A DNA stretch of 64,000 bases from Tetrapisispora phaffii CBS 4417 (Eukaryota; Ascomycota; Saccharomycetes; Saccharomycetales; Saccharomycetaceae): NCBI RefSeq assembly GCF_000236905.1, contig NC_016523.1, positions 310,001 through 374,000 of the forward strand, written 5' to 3'. Positions 20,855 through 31,071 of this stretch are shown here, in pieces; position 1 is the first letter of the stretch, and the number at the start of each line of letters is the position of its first letter. The translations under genes were made by a program, and so were the position numbers. The notes beneath the pieces are model-generated. The model was given only the letters and a program-made list of their open reading frames with translations. It did not search any database and was not told where the DNA came from.

Positions 20855-21385
20855 TTATAATTAGCCATAAATTAAATTTATAATCATCAGACAATTGCCT
20901 AGATAAACTATTTATATTTTATTCATAAATTTTGTAAAGCATATTACAATTTTGTTTTAGCAATTAGAATGTTTTAAAGTAGCAACCTTTAAGATACTAC
21001 TATCATCTCTAGTCGGACCTGCATTATCATCATAGTCACCACAGTTAGTTTTAAAACATCTGAATACTATCATATGATTGATATATATTGAACTTAAAAA
21101 TAACTTATATTATTGACGGATTGTTATCAATGTTGTTAATATAGCTGCCGTATTTGTTTTGTTCACAATCGAATTTTCTAAATAGGCGTGTTATCAGATA
21201 TCGTTTCAATTCGAACAATGAAAAACGAATTGAAAAATATAATATAAAAGTACTATAAAATAAATAAGTAAACTTTTATTATATAACCTTGAAAAACACA
21301 TGTAATTTGTTTTCGATGTATTCTATATTTATCGATAATATAAGCATTACTATATTGGCGATCGATTAAACTTAAACAATTAACC
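20855..21385. other. Intergenic XBP1-COG6
   Basis: About 530 AT-rich bases between two plus-strand genes. An exact 11-base match to the ARS consensus (ATTTATATTTT) occurs at 20910, but such matches are frequent by chance here. Nothing else is recognised. Confidence 0.5.
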
Positions 21386-23905
21386 ATGGATTTCATCGAT
21401 TATGATTCTTTCACTACGGATAATTTTTCTTCACCTAATGATGATGGTTATACAGTGCCTGAACCAGTTGCTAGGTTAAATTTAAATTCAATAAGTTTAA
21501 ATGCTCCTAAACATTTTAAAGACCTGAACTTAGCGAGTATTATAGGCCAATCCGAGAAAGATACAAAGGTGAAGAATATAAATGACGTAGAACTAAATCT
21601 ACATGATAAAATGCAAAAATATGCAGAGCTATCAATTAAAGAATTAAATCTTAGTGAAAACCCTAATAAGTCTTCAATTCAACTACATAGTTATGTTCCT
21701 GATGTCTCCAACGGTTCTATGGATATCTCTAATATAGTTTCACCAAAGTATTCTCAAAATGTAGAAACCACAAACGTGGCTCTAAACAAGAAACTATCCA
21801 AGATTCTAATTGATTATAGTTTGTCAAATTATCAAACCTCTTCAAATTTAAGGAAGTCATTACAAATACTAGAAAGTAATAAAACAGTATTGTCATTAGA
21901 TGAAAACAAAGTAGACAACCCTGGCTATGTTGGAACATTAGCTAGAAAAACTTTAAAAAATAATGTTGAAACAGAATTACTGAAAGAACATTTGTCAGTA
22001 TTAGAAGCATTCAAACCTATTGTTACGAGAATCAAAACATTGTCAAAATCATTAAAAAATATAGAAGAACTTGGTAACACAGTCATGGATGAGACAAAGG
22101 AAATAAATGAAGATTCAAAAGATGGTAACCTAAACGAAGTTTATCAACTATACCAAGAAATCGATAATTTGAAACAGAAAAAAATACTATTGACAGCAAT
22201 AAAGGATGAATATACCTTGACACAAGTTGAAGAAAATATAATTGAGAATGGTCCAGTCAATGCCGAAATATTTGCTGTAATCAACAAAATAATGCTCATT
22301 AAAGAAAGAACAATGTATCTTTTTGGTTTGCCTAATAATAGAGCAGGTACATCTTTAATTAATGAAGTCAACTTAAACTTGGATAGATTGAACAAGAAGT
22401 TATATAATTATCTAATAGATTTTCTATTCAGTTTTGAATCTTCACCAAATACAATGAATGAAAAATTATATGGTGATAATAAAGAAAGTCTTCTGTTATT
22501 TCAAAATAGTTTAATACTTTTATCGAATGATTTAGAATATTTTAATGAGTTTTTTAAGAAGGTGACTACTATGAGATCAAAATCGGTATTAGATCAATTT
22601 CTCTCACAATTTGATTTTAGTAACGACGCTAACCCAATGATATTTTCTGCAAATGACCCACTCAGATATATTGGTGACATTTTAGCCAATGTATATTCAT
22701 TGATTGCAAATGAAGCTGATTTTGTGAAATCATTGTTCAGTTTGCAAGAAAAGCAAGTAGGAAATATACCAATTTCATATTTACAAAATAATAAAGAATT
22801 TTTACAAGGTCTTGATGATAATTTATTAAATGATATTGTTCAAACATTATCTAATACATGTAAAATAAGAATAGGTCAAGTCATCAAATTCGAGGAAGAT
22901 CCAAGGATATTGTATGACGCTCTACAATTAATTTCTTTATATGATCTAATGTTTGAAAGAAAAGATATCAAGCCGACTAATTTGTTAATTGTTAATTTGA
23001 GAGAGCTTTCTGCTTCCTGTAAAGAAAAGATAATGGAGTACTTCTCTAATTATAACACTGAGATTAAAGATCTGAAATATGAAGTAACCGATGATCTTTT
23101 ACCCCCAGAGTGGATATCAGATTACTTACAAACAATTACGAGATTATTTCAACTTTATGAAAAAGACTCTAGCATGGACGATTTGAATGGAAATGATAAT
23201 GAATCGTTGATAACAACAGATTTCTTGACTAATATAATCAAAACTCCCTTCGATACTGTTTTGTCAGAACAACTAAAGGTTGCCTTCCCACATGCAAAGA
23301 GAAAGGACAATGAAAGTGCTCTTCTTAACACAGTGCAAATTAATTGCTTTGATTTAATCAAAACTAAATTACAACCTTACAAGAAATCTGTATTCTCAAA
23401 AAATGAAAGCAAAGCTGAAATATTTAATTGGATAACAAAGAAGTATGATGTCTCTATTTCCACCATGTTAGATTTACAAAATAAACTTCTTTTTGAAAAA
23501 ACTGGATTGGGGATATATAATAACCTATTAAACATGATTTTTCCAGTAGATTCCATACAAGATGAACTGGATTTGGATATGTATTATTCATTAACTGAGA
23601 ATCCTTTGATGAATCTTGATAAAATTCGTGAAAATATTTTCGATAAATTGAACGAATTTCTTCCCATAGCATTAACGGAACTACAAGGACAGCTGTTATT
23701 TAAATTGACATCACCAACGATAGCTGATCATATTTGCCAAACTTGTTTTTCTCAACTATCTAAATTCTACGTTACGTTTAAAAAAGTTTTAATGCATCTA
23801 TACCCTGATAAAAAGGATGACATTGCATCAATATTGAAATTTACTGAAAAAGAATTTAATACTTTAGCTGGTATTGATGATACCTTGACTAATTCAGGCA
23901 TTTAA
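21386..23905 (+). CDS. COG6: Conserved oligomeric Golgi complex subunit Cog6
   Basis: Cog6 is part of lobe B of the COG tethering complex, which captures retrograde vesicles at the Golgi and keeps glycosylation enzymes in place. The product is 839 residues, matching the S. cerevisiae length. Recognisable segments are the N-terminal helical region at about 145-270 (SSNLRKSLQILESNKTVL, NNVETELLKEHLSVLEAFKPIVTRIKTL), which forms the COG6 N-terminal domain, and a long alpha-helical body. No membrane segment is seen, as expected for a peripheral Golgi protein. It converges on the probable BOP3 gene after about 150 bases, matching the YNL041C-YNL042W arrangement. Confidence 0.95.
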   Translation: MDFIDYDSFTTDNFSSPNDDGYTVPEPVARLNLNSISLNAPKHFKDLNLASIIGQSEKDTKVKNINDVELNLHDKMQKYAELSIKELNLSENPNKSSIQLHSYVPDVSNGSMDISNIVSPKYSQNVETTNVALNKKLSKILIDYSLSNYQTSSNLRKSLQILESNKTVLSLDENKVDNPGYVGTLARKTLKNNVETELLKEHLSVLEAFKPIVTRIKTLSKSLKNIEELGNTVMDETKEINEDSKDGNLNEVYQLYQEIDNLKQKKILLTAIKDEYTLTQVEENIIENGPVNAEIFAVINKIMLIKERTMYLFGLPNNRAGTSLINEVNLNLDRLNKKLYNYLIDFLFSFESSPNTMNEKLYGDNKESLLLFQNSLILLSNDLEYFNEFFKKVTTMRSKSVLDQFLSQFDFSNDANPMIFSANDPLRYIGDILANVYSLIANEADFVKSLFSLQEKQVGNIPISYLQNNKEFLQGLDDNLLNDIVQTLSNTCKIRIGQVIKFEEDPRILYDALQLISLYDLMFERKDIKPTNLLIVNLRELSASCKEKIMEYFSNYNTEIKDLKYEVTDDLLPPEWISDYLQTITRLFQLYEKDSSMDDLNGNDNESLITTDFLTNIIKTPFDTVLSEQLKVAFPHAKRKDNESALLNTVQINCFDLIKTKLQPYKKSVFSKNESKAEIFNWITKKYDVSISTMLDLQNKLLFEKTGLGIYNNLLNMIFPVDSIQDELDLDMYYSLTENPLMNLDKIRENIFDKLNEFLPIALTELQGQLLFKLTSPTIADHICQTCFSQLSKFYVTFKKVLMHLYPDKKDDIASILKFTEKEFNTLAGIDDTLTNSGI

Positions 23906-24056
23906 ATCGTGGTACAAAATATCACTCATCGAACATTGTTTATATTTTAGTATAAATAACTGAAATCCTAAAATGATAAAATCATAAGTATTAGATACAT
24001 TGGGTAGTATAAAGGGATGCCATAATGTTATATAGATATGTCTAATTTTAATCTTA

Positions 24057-25109
24057 CTATGTATTATTTAAAAGTTCACTTAATGAACTTTTATGAATTG
24101 TCTGACTAAGCGACCTTCCATTAATTTCTTTATGTATTTTATTATTAATTGAAGATATTATTTCATTTTTCTTTTGGGAAGAATCTTCTTTCAATGTCTG
24201 GTGTGAAGTTAATATTGCAGATTGGTTCAACGGATATCGTGGAACAGCTACTGATGTATTAGTTGCTACCTCATAAGCCTTCTTCAGATTACTAGGAGCC
24301 TCCTGAGACATACTAGTTTTTATATGCTTAGATTTAAATGGTTGTTTCTTATTTGTGACGTTTAAAGGTTTTTCAAATGCAAAGGTGTGTGTGAAATGGT
24401 CCTGGAAATCATCAGTATCCTTTGGAAAACCTAAAATAGATGTCATACTAGAGGGAATATCGGAATTCTGATGAAGTCTTAAAACTGGAACTGAAAGCGT
24501 CCTTAAATGTTTTTTTGGCATTTTTGAATCTATTGAATATTTTTTATTTATTGGTGATGTTAATTCAGTAGATTGTGAATGTGGTGAAATAATTGGCCTT
24601 TTAGGTGACATTCTGGGAAGTATATTTTCACTTCTAACTGTATTTATTTCATTATTTTGTTTATTGTCAGGCGACTTTGCAATATTAATCTCATTAAATT
24701 TACTTATTGGAACTGATAGAGGAAGCGAGTTCGACTCAATTGTGTTTTCCCTTTCATTGTTTGATAATGCTGTTTCTTTTCTTTTGTATTGCGGGCCATT
24801 CAACTCGTCGATGTTTGATTTAGGAGTTACAGGAAGAGAACTAGGTCCATTACTTTCCAGATATTTTATTATTTCATTCTTAGGTAAGTCTAATTTCTCA
24901 CAAAGTTTTAAGATTTCAACCACTTTAGTTTTATTTTCTAATATGTAATAAAATTGTTTTGTTTTTTCCATCTCCACTCTTAATTCAATCAATTTATCTA
25001 AAGTTTTATCAGATAATGCTGCGGGAGGGTTTCTATCTTTTATATTCCCATTCTTCACTAACGCTTTAATGAATTCATCTAAGACGTTTTCTTTATTTCC
25101 ACCTTCCAT
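24057..25109 (-). CDS. BOP3: Hydrophilic protein, probable Bop3 orthologue by position
   Basis: A 350-residue protein without recognised domains. The N-terminal 85 residues look helical (DEFIKALVKNG, LDKLIELRVEMEKTKQFYYILENKTKVVEILKLCEKLDLPKNEIIKYL); the rest is Ser/Asn/Pro-rich with several SP/TP sites (for example LPVTPKSN, RMSPKRPIISPHS), suggesting a disordered, Cdk-phosphorylated protein. Its place and orientation between COG6 and YIP3 are those of YNL042W (BOP3), a poorly understood suppressor of pam1 slv3 in S. cerevisiae. The assignment rests mainly on synteny. The frame is open four codons further from a UUG; I take the ATG at 25107-25109. Confidence 0.65.
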   Translation of the reverse strand: MEGGNKENVLDEFIKALVKNGNIKDRNPPAALSDKTLDKLIELRVEMEKTKQFYYILENKTKVVEILKLCEKLDLPKNEIIKYLESNGPSSLPVTPKSNIDELNGPQYKRKETALSNNERENTIESNSLPLSVPISKFNEINIAKSPDNKQNNEINTVRSENILPRMSPKRPIISPHSQSTELTSPINKKYSIDSKMPKKHLRTLSVPVLRLHQNSDIPSSMTSILGFPKDTDDFQDHFTHTFAFEKPLNVTNKKQPFKSKHIKTSMSQEAPSNLKKAYEVATNTSVAVPRYPLNQSAILTSHQTLKEDSSQKKNEIISSINNKIHKEINGRSLSQTIHKSSLSELLNNT

Positions 25110-26421
25110 AGTGTGATGCAATTTTCAAACAGAATGAAATTAATTTTATAATAGTTATATAGAGGAACTATCGTTTCCATCAAATAATGTATTTAACTTA
25201 AAGTTATTATTTCTTTAATAGTAAAAATGTTAAATAACACTGTATTTTACAGTTCGTTTAGAAACAATATTATTACAAGAACAAGCAGGTAAAGATATAA
25301 ATAAATATATATATATATTTAGGAATCGAACCTCTCAATGGTTGAACATTTTATCAATACTGCTCTAAAATTGTATCAATATTTTATATAGTTGTGCCAA
25401 AAGTTCTAAAATTCAAGGTACTTCATAGCAATTGTTTATAAGAACCGTCCCATACAATTAATTAGTTCTTGTTTACTGTGATACCATCTCGACTACTATC
25501 GTTTTTACCAAAGATGACCTAACATTCATAACACTATTAAGAATATATAGCTCAACATATCGCCAACAAATTCAATACGGGCTACTAATATGTTTCTTAC
25601 CTTTACTGTAAATTGGAAATTCCATTAGATGATATTCTCTCAAATAAGAAAAGGTTACCTACGCATTTTGGAAAAGTCCGACTTTTAATATTTCAATAAA
25701 ACATCCCAAAATCTATTCATACTTCACAGGCAATTAAATATATCGAGTAGAACGTCTACAGTAAACGATTCAAGTAATCTTTTATAGAAAAGTTATGACT
25801 CTAGCAGATATTTAAGTTTTTATGAACTAACTCGGTGTGAATATTAATACCTCACGCACTTCTTTAAATAAATAGTCACTTATAAAGAAAGAGACCGTAA
25901 ATGTGAACTGTAGTCGAGTTAGAAGTAACTGATACTCTAATAGTCCATTCTCATACACCGTGCATGATTAGAACCCTTATGAATGAAGTTGATGATGACA
26001 TTTGATATAATTCCAATCATGTTAATAACGTATTTTCCACCTTGTTATATTTATTTGTTAAATAAAGAAATGTAGTTCTCAGTCATGACCTTTTTTTTTT
26101 TGGCCCTTGTTAATCATTCGTTGTACTCTCTGAACTATACTTGGTATGAGATATAATAACATTCATTAGCAATTATTCATTATTGTATAAAGATATGATT
26201 ACCAATCTGTAGCAAGTTAGACATGTCATTGTAGTTGATCATTTACATTGATAACGTACCTCTTATTGATAAGCCTCTCATAACTCTTCAATGATAATAT
26301 ATGAATATATATAAAGCAATGTGTGTGGTAACAGTCTTAATGTTTTATTACCGTTTTAATTAACTCTTATATTATTTCTTTTATTGTCTTACATGATTTA
26401 TAATCGAAAACTATATATTAT
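25110..26421. other. 1.3-kb spacer YIP3-BOP3, nothing coding
   Basis: AT-rich DNA upstream of BOP3. Near 25321 a GGTTCGATTCC sequence (minus strand) is identical to a tRNA B box, but the acceptor, T stem and A box do not form a tRNA. A T9-10 run at 26092 is the only other notable feature. Confidence 0.55.
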
Positions 26422-26952
26422 CTAAACAGTTTCTTCTTCGAAAACAGTTTCAATTGGTTTCTCCAATAATGCTGCATGACCAAATACAGTGACGATGGAA
26501 GCACCGATTAACCACATTAAAGTGGAGATTGGGGATGCTAAGAAACCTAATGGTACACTAACACATAATAGAGCAGTATAAAGTTGTGTTGTCTTTAAAG
26601 GACCAAATGGTGTGTTCAAATCTTGGCCTTCTAATTTGCTGATACCAGTAACACCAGCTACTGAAAATATAATGACAAATAACAATAACAAATTAGTTAC
26701 TAGTGTATAAATACTTAATAAACCAATGATGATTGTATAGTTTGTAGAATAGTATCTCAGATTGTAAGAAACTCTAGCTTGAACTTCAGAAAAAGTCTTT
26801 GGGTTAGAGAAGTTCTTAACATTGAAAAACTCTTGAGGTGGTCTAATGCTAGCTAACTTCGATTGGAAAGAAGAAAGTTCATTTTTGATGTTTTCCAAAG
26901 ATAAATTCTGAGTGAAACTTGCGAATTGAGCTAAAGAACCTAATTGATTCAT
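26422..26952 (-). CDS. YIP3: PRA1-family Rab-associated membrane protein Yip3
   Basis: Yip3 is the yeast prenylated-Rab acceptor, a small ER-Golgi membrane protein that binds Ypt GTPases and takes part in ER-to-Golgi vesicle transport. The product is 176 residues, as in S. cerevisiae. The PRA1 core shows YNLRYYSTNY followed by paired hydrophobic hairpins at about 70-105 and 120-160, and the tail ends HAALLEKPIETVFEEETV, almost identical to the known protein. The start is the ATG at 26950-26952 giving MNQLGSL; five upstream codons begin with UUG and are unlikely to be used. The frame is continuous from the start codon, although S. cerevisiae YIP3 has an intron near its 5' end. Confidence 0.95.
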   Translation of the reverse strand: MNQLGSLAQFASFTQNLSLENIKNELSSFQSKLASIRPPQEFFNVKNFSNPKTFSEVQARVSYNLRYYSTNYTIIIGLLSIYTLVTNLLLLFVIIFSVAGVTGISKLEGQDLNTPFGPLKTTQLYTALLCVSVPLGFLASPISTLMWLIGASIVTVFGHAALLEKPIETVFEEETV

Positions 26953-27643
26953 GGTTAAAGAATACAAATGGTTCTGATATTGATAAACAGTATGCTGACT
27001 CCTGTAACCTTACAAAGGGGACTATTCCCTAAAAAGAACCTAGCATTAAATGTACCATTAACATAAAGGTCTTTATATATATCTTCAAATGTTAGTTGTT
27101 ACTATTAATTCGATATCTCAATTATTTTTTTTATTTTCTTTCACTTTTGTAATCTCCTGGTCGGCGAAGTTCGTGTTTCCGCCTTCTTTGTACACGTAAC
27201 TTATTTCAATTTTCAATATATAGACACAAGCACATATGCAGTTTCACTAAAAAGTTATAAATAGAATCCTAAACTCTTGAACAAGGTTTGAGGCTACTAT
27301 AGAAGATGAACTGGCCCCAGTTAGGATCATATTTCTCTTATTTATGTAATTGATATAATATCTTCGTTGTTCTTGAGTGTGAACTTGGTAATGATCAATG
27401 GCGCAGCATTTACACTGTTTCGACTAAACGATTCTAAGCTTCATCGAGATTCTTAACGTTAGTGTAAGTATATTTGTATCTGCTGGACTACAATTAAGAA
27501 TAGTAAAATAAATTTATTTGATCGGGTATATTGTTTTAAAAATTTTTCATTATTAAGAAAACTCTATATATCTATATATATATATATAGGACATCGGTTT
27601 CGTACAAAAGATATGAATAGCTTTATTTCTTTGTTACCTATTC
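26953..27643. other. Intergenic LAP2-YIP3
   Basis: About 690 bases upstream of YIP3, AT-rich, including a TATATA-type run at 27570-27588. No gene seen. Confidence 0.6.
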
Positions 27644-29878
27644 TTATAAGCCTAAATCTTGCTTGACTAAAGCCTTACAGATTGGATGGTAAATGTTTTG
27701 CAGTTTTTCGAAAGTCTTGACGGCAAGGTCTCTGTCGACGCTGTTTAGTAATCTATATCCTGGACGAACAAACTTCATTCTACCAACAGTGGCTAACCAA
27801 TGGGCTAATTCTTGGTAATGTTCTTCCATGCAGGCAGTGATTTCAAACCTAAATACTCTGAAAACAACCTCGGCGTTTCTAGTCTTGACAACCTTTTCGT
27901 GGTAAACGGATAAGAAAGCGTTAGAGGCAACTGGGTAAGACGACCATTTGAAGTCGTCAGTTTCAGATTGAACCAATGTGTCAACTAATAAGACAAGTTG
28001 GTTAGAATTGAAGTTGTCAACATCTTTAATGGAAAAAATAGCCTTCAATTCTTCCTCAGTTTTCATAGCTTTAGCATTTTCAACCCATTTGTTAGCTAAG
28101 GAGTAAACATCGTTTGCTAGAGTAGTGATGAAATGTGGTTTTGGTGGCATACCTGGTGTGTATAACCAAGTCTTCCAGTCAACATTTTCTAGGACATCTC
28201 TTTTGTGTTCGAAAAAGTCAAATAAAGTATCTAAAAATTGGTAAGTGTCCAAAGATTTTCTTGAATATTTAGTAAAATAGTGTTTAATAAATGGATCAAA
28301 TTCAGCAGTACCGCCTAAAACGTTCTCTAAATGGAATAATAAGTTGAAACCTTTTTCGTATGGGACTGAAGAGAAGGCTTCATCTGGATCGGTGCCATCT
28401 TTTAAGTCTTGTACTAATGTAGAAAATCTGTTTGGATTGGCCATAGCTTTGATAGAGTTTTCTAAATCATTCCAACCAATGATAGCACTGAAATGTCTAG
28501 TTGGTTCGCCATGAATAGCACCAGTGATTCTTCTTTCCAAATAAACTGTCCAACCTTCGTTCAACCAGAAATGATTCCACGAACAGTTTGTAACCAAATT
28601 ACCTGACCAAGAATGAGCCAATTCATGAGCAATGACATCAATGTTTGATTTATCGTAGGCAATCAAAGTTGGGGTGGCAAAAGTCATGTTTGGAGATTCC
28701 ATACCACCATACGGGTAGGAGTTGACATTGACCAAAATATCGTAACTACCCCATTCGTATGGGAAGACGATCTTTTCAGCTGCTTTAATGAATTTCTCAA
28801 CATCGCCGGAGAATTCCCACTTACAGTCATCTAGTCTGAAAGGTTCACAATAGACCTTTGAACGTGGACCAATTTCTGCGTTGACTAAATTACCGGAAGC
28901 AATACCCACTAGATAAGCTGGGATTGGAACTTGTTGTTGGAAGCTGTAAGTGCTGGTACCATTACCGTTATCGGTAACATTTTTCTCAATACCAGAAAAG
29001 ACAACTGGTAGTTCAGAGGTGATATTTGCGACGAATGTCGATTTGACAGAAGGGGTATCGAAACATGGGAACAAAGACCTAGCATGGATAGCTTCTAATT
29101 GAGAGAAAACATATGGTTTGTCAGAGTTTGTCTGCTCTTTAGTCAACCATTGTAATGCGGTACAATCCTTTGTTGTCGAGAATGACAATTTCAGATTGAA
29201 AGCAGTATCTTTGTTAATATACTTTTTGATGTTGCTAATTTCTAATTTGGAACCTAGTGGTTCGATTCTAGCGTTTAGTTTGAAATCTTCAGCGACAACA
29301 GTAGAATTATTCAATTCAATGGAGTGAATAGTTAGGAAAGATGTATCTAAGTTGACTACGTTAGTCTTGACGTCTTTTCTAGTCAATTCTAATTGAATGG
29401 CACCGTTAATCAAACTCTCCTTAAAGTTAATATTCAAATCCAAAGTAGTATTTTGGACATTAAATAGGTGATAGTTGGAGAAAGTAGAATAATCGACCTC
29501 TGGAGAAGAAGCAGGTCTATGCTGTTCTAGGATATCAGGCAGTTTAACCATTTTAATTGAATGCCGAACTGATCTTATATTTTTTGATATTGAATTTTTT
29601 GAAACCAATTTAAAAGAAGTTCTAAGAGGCAAAGACATTGCATTCTTCTCTATCTTCCTCTTCTTATATGTACGTAGATAATATAAAACTACCATGACAG
29701 CAACTAAAAGAATCCCCCTGTTTGCATTACTAGATAATGCACAATAGGTCATATTCTGATGGTTATTATCATTAATTGAAAAATTTGATTCCGACATTCT
29801 TGGCATTGAGTTTCTAGAGTGTGAAAGCTTTGTGCGCGTGAATGACAGTGAAAAAGAGAGAGAGAGAGAACTAGACAT
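27644..29878 (-). CDS. LAP2: Leukotriene A4 hydrolase/aminopeptidase Lap2 (M1 family)
   Basis: Lap2 is the yeast LTA4-hydrolase homologue, a zinc aminopeptidase with epoxide-hydrolase activity. From the longest ATG the protein has 744 residues (671 in S. cerevisiae). The M1 core shows the substrate-binding GGMESPNMTFA, zinc ligands in HELAHSW and the downstream Glu of NEGWTVYLE, and the C-terminus VRPGYRLLNSVDRDLA... KALVKQDLGL. The start is uncertain. The homologous core begins at residue 110 (MVKLPDILEQHRP, ATG at 29551). Upstream lie a basic stretch with an ATG at 29638 (MSLPLRTSFKLVSK) that resembles a mitochondrial presequence, and a hydrophobic segment at about 54-68. The extreme N-terminus is encoded by a GA microsatellite. 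Confidence 0.93.
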   Translation of the reverse strand: MSSSLSLSFSLSFTRTKLSHSRNSMPRMSESNFSINDNNHQNMTYCALSSNANRGILLVAVMVVLYYLRTYKKRKIEKNAMSLPLRTSFKLVSKNSISKNIRSVRHSIKMVKLPDILEQHRPASSPEVDYSTFSNYHLFNVQNTTLDLNINFKESLINGAIQLELTRKDVKTNVVNLDTSFLTIHSIELNNSTVVAEDFKLNARIEPLGSKLEISNIKKYINKDTAFNLKLSFSTTKDCTALQWLTKEQTNSDKPYVFSQLEAIHARSLFPCFDTPSVKSTFVANITSELPVVFSGIEKNVTDNGNGTSTYSFQQQVPIPAYLVGIASGNLVNAEIGPRSKVYCEPFRLDDCKWEFSGDVEKFIKAAEKIVFPYEWGSYDILVNVNSYPYGGMESPNMTFATPTLIAYDKSNIDVIAHELAHSWSGNLVTNCSWNHFWLNEGWTVYLERRITGAIHGEPTRHFSAIIGWNDLENSIKAMANPNRFSTLVQDLKDGTDPDEAFSSVPYEKGFNLLFHLENVLGGTAEFDPFIKHYFTKYSRKSLDTYQFLDTLFDFFEHKRDVLENVDWKTWLYTPGMPPKPHFITTLANDVYSLANKWVENAKAMKTEEELKAIFSIKDVDNFNSNQLVLLVDTLVQSETDDFKWSSYPVASNAFLSVYHEKVVKTRNAEVVFRVFRFEITACMEEHYQELAHWLATVGRMKFVRPGYRLLNSVDRDLAVKTFEKLQNIYHPICKALVKQDLGL
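29852..29869. repeat. GA microsatellite at the 5' end of LAP2
   Basis: A GA-rich run that, on the minus strand, encodes the Ser/Leu repeat SSLSLSFSLSF of the longest LAP2 reading frame. Such a sequence argues for caution about the most upstream start codon. Confidence 0.75.
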
Positions 29879-30430
29879 ATGTACAGAAACGCAATTACAT
29901 ACGATCCAATAACGCCGTAATTGATATTACACGACATGAACATATGCATATATTAAGGGATTGGAGTGGAGCAACCTTTAACAGTGATAACATTACAACG
30001 CTGTTCAGTTCGACAAGCGACAGAGCGGGAGAGAGAGACAGTTGGGTACCAGAAGGAAACACATCGAATAACACAAACCCACCACGTTAACATCCGGGTA
30101 AACCGGGTCCGTCTCAGACATAGTGTAAGCTGGTGAATGCACTTTGCCAGTCAGCACTAGTCTTTACGTTTACGGGAGTATACTGCAATGCGATCAAGAG
30201 CAGTTACGCTGTCGAGAGGTGTTGTCTCTCACTGTGTGCCCGGGTGCTCTATGTAACAACAAGGTCAGGGGCAATGGGATATTAGCTGGCTGTGTCAAAG
30301 GAGGCGGCTCTTATCTTGTAGCCCATTGGGAGACACCTTGAACTATGGAGCCAGTAGGTGTTGATGTTGACGGTTGTTTGCTTCTTTGCTGTTGGCTGTT
30401 ATCGAGGTTCCTGGACGTTGGATGAGAGGG

Positions 30431-30525
30431 GCTTGCCAGCTGTTGAAGAGACGAACACCGCAGAGATGCGTATCGGCGTATGCCTCTTTCAATGCAGGGC
30501 TACGGCGCTTTAACAGTTGCGTAGC
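30431..30525. repeat. Imperfect inverted repeat/hairpin, about 95 bases
   Basis: Arms at 30431-30459 and 30495-30525 pair over most of their length. The best block is CAGCTGTTGAAG (30437-30448) against CTTTAACAGTTG (30508-30519): 12 consecutive pairs counting two G-U pairs. The outer ends GCT and AGC also pair. The symmetry even shows in translation, where QLLKRR appears on both strands. Confidence 0.7.
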
Positions 30526-30922
30526 GCGACTGGAGCAATGGCGCGGGGACCACCCGCACTTCTCTCCACGAGGTCTGCACTGGGCCAATGCATTTCCCCA
30601 CCCATACGTCTGAGTTATACGGCATGTTCTGAGGGGCGTGGCCTGCGTCTGCTGCTACGTGCGTTTGACACCGACGGCGTCCTAAACAGCATGTGCACGC
30701 GAAGTTTGCCTGCACATTTCCCAGATCACATGACTTCCCATTCTGTTATCACACATCTATTTTTTCTTTTCCTGAAACCTTTGATGCCCATCAGCAGCCT
30801 CTAAGCTACTACTCTGACAATAAACGTAATAGCAATAGTGAAATAATATTGCTAACAATAATATTGTCAGCAAACTTTTATAAAGTCATCTCATTTTGTT
30901 TGTACCCGTACTCATCACAACT

Positions 30923-30944
30923 TATATATATATATATATATATA
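30923..30944. repeat. TA dinucleotide repeat, 11 units
   Basis: Uninterrupted TA repeat about 130 bases before the SLM1 start. Confidence 0.9.
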
Positions 30945-31071
30945 CAGGTTGCTTACTTTTATTCAATTATTTCTTAAAGCCTCGTTTCTTTCCTTCTGGT
31001 CTTTGTTTTGATAGCATCATAATCGTCAGCTATCACACACACATATATCTCTGCTTATCAGTACTTTCAAG

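Larger units (their letters stand above)
29879..31071. other. Divergent LAP2-SLM1 spacer with G+C-rich, hairpin-rich island
   Basis: About 1.2 kb shared as promoter by LAP2 and SLM1. By hand count 30301-30720 has 237 G/C of 420 (56 percent), far above the surroundings. It contains a long imperfect inverted repeat (30431-30525), a short GCGGG/CCCGC hairpin (30543-30557), three STRE cores AGGGG at 30267, 30427 and 30632, and a TA repeat (30923-30944). Overlapping ORFs of 65-95 codons on both strands look like consequences of the base composition. No known RNA gene is recognised. Confidence 0.6.

Noticed and set aside
20910..20920. Exact ARS consensus match ATTTATATTTT
   Set aside because: Eleven-base AT-rich matches are expected by chance in spacers of this composition; an origin needs functional data.
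25321..25400. tRNA B-box sequence GGTTCGATTCC on the minus strand, with GAGCA at nearly the right distance
   Set aside because: The T stem pairs at only three positions, the 3' side runs into a TATATA tract instead of an acceptor, and no A box is present. At most a decayed relic.
17403..30453. An 11-base sequence TTGAAGAGACG shared by both G+C islands (17403 and 30443), and GAGCAGTTAC shared at 17139 and 30198
   Set aside because: Given the lengths compared, about one shared 10-mer and a fair chance of an 11-mer are expected at random, so this is not evidence of a repeat family.
30343..30613. Opposing ORFs both containing QLLKRR in the LAP2-SLM1 spacer
   Set aside because: The similarity comes from the DNA inverted repeat read on both strands, not from related proteins.
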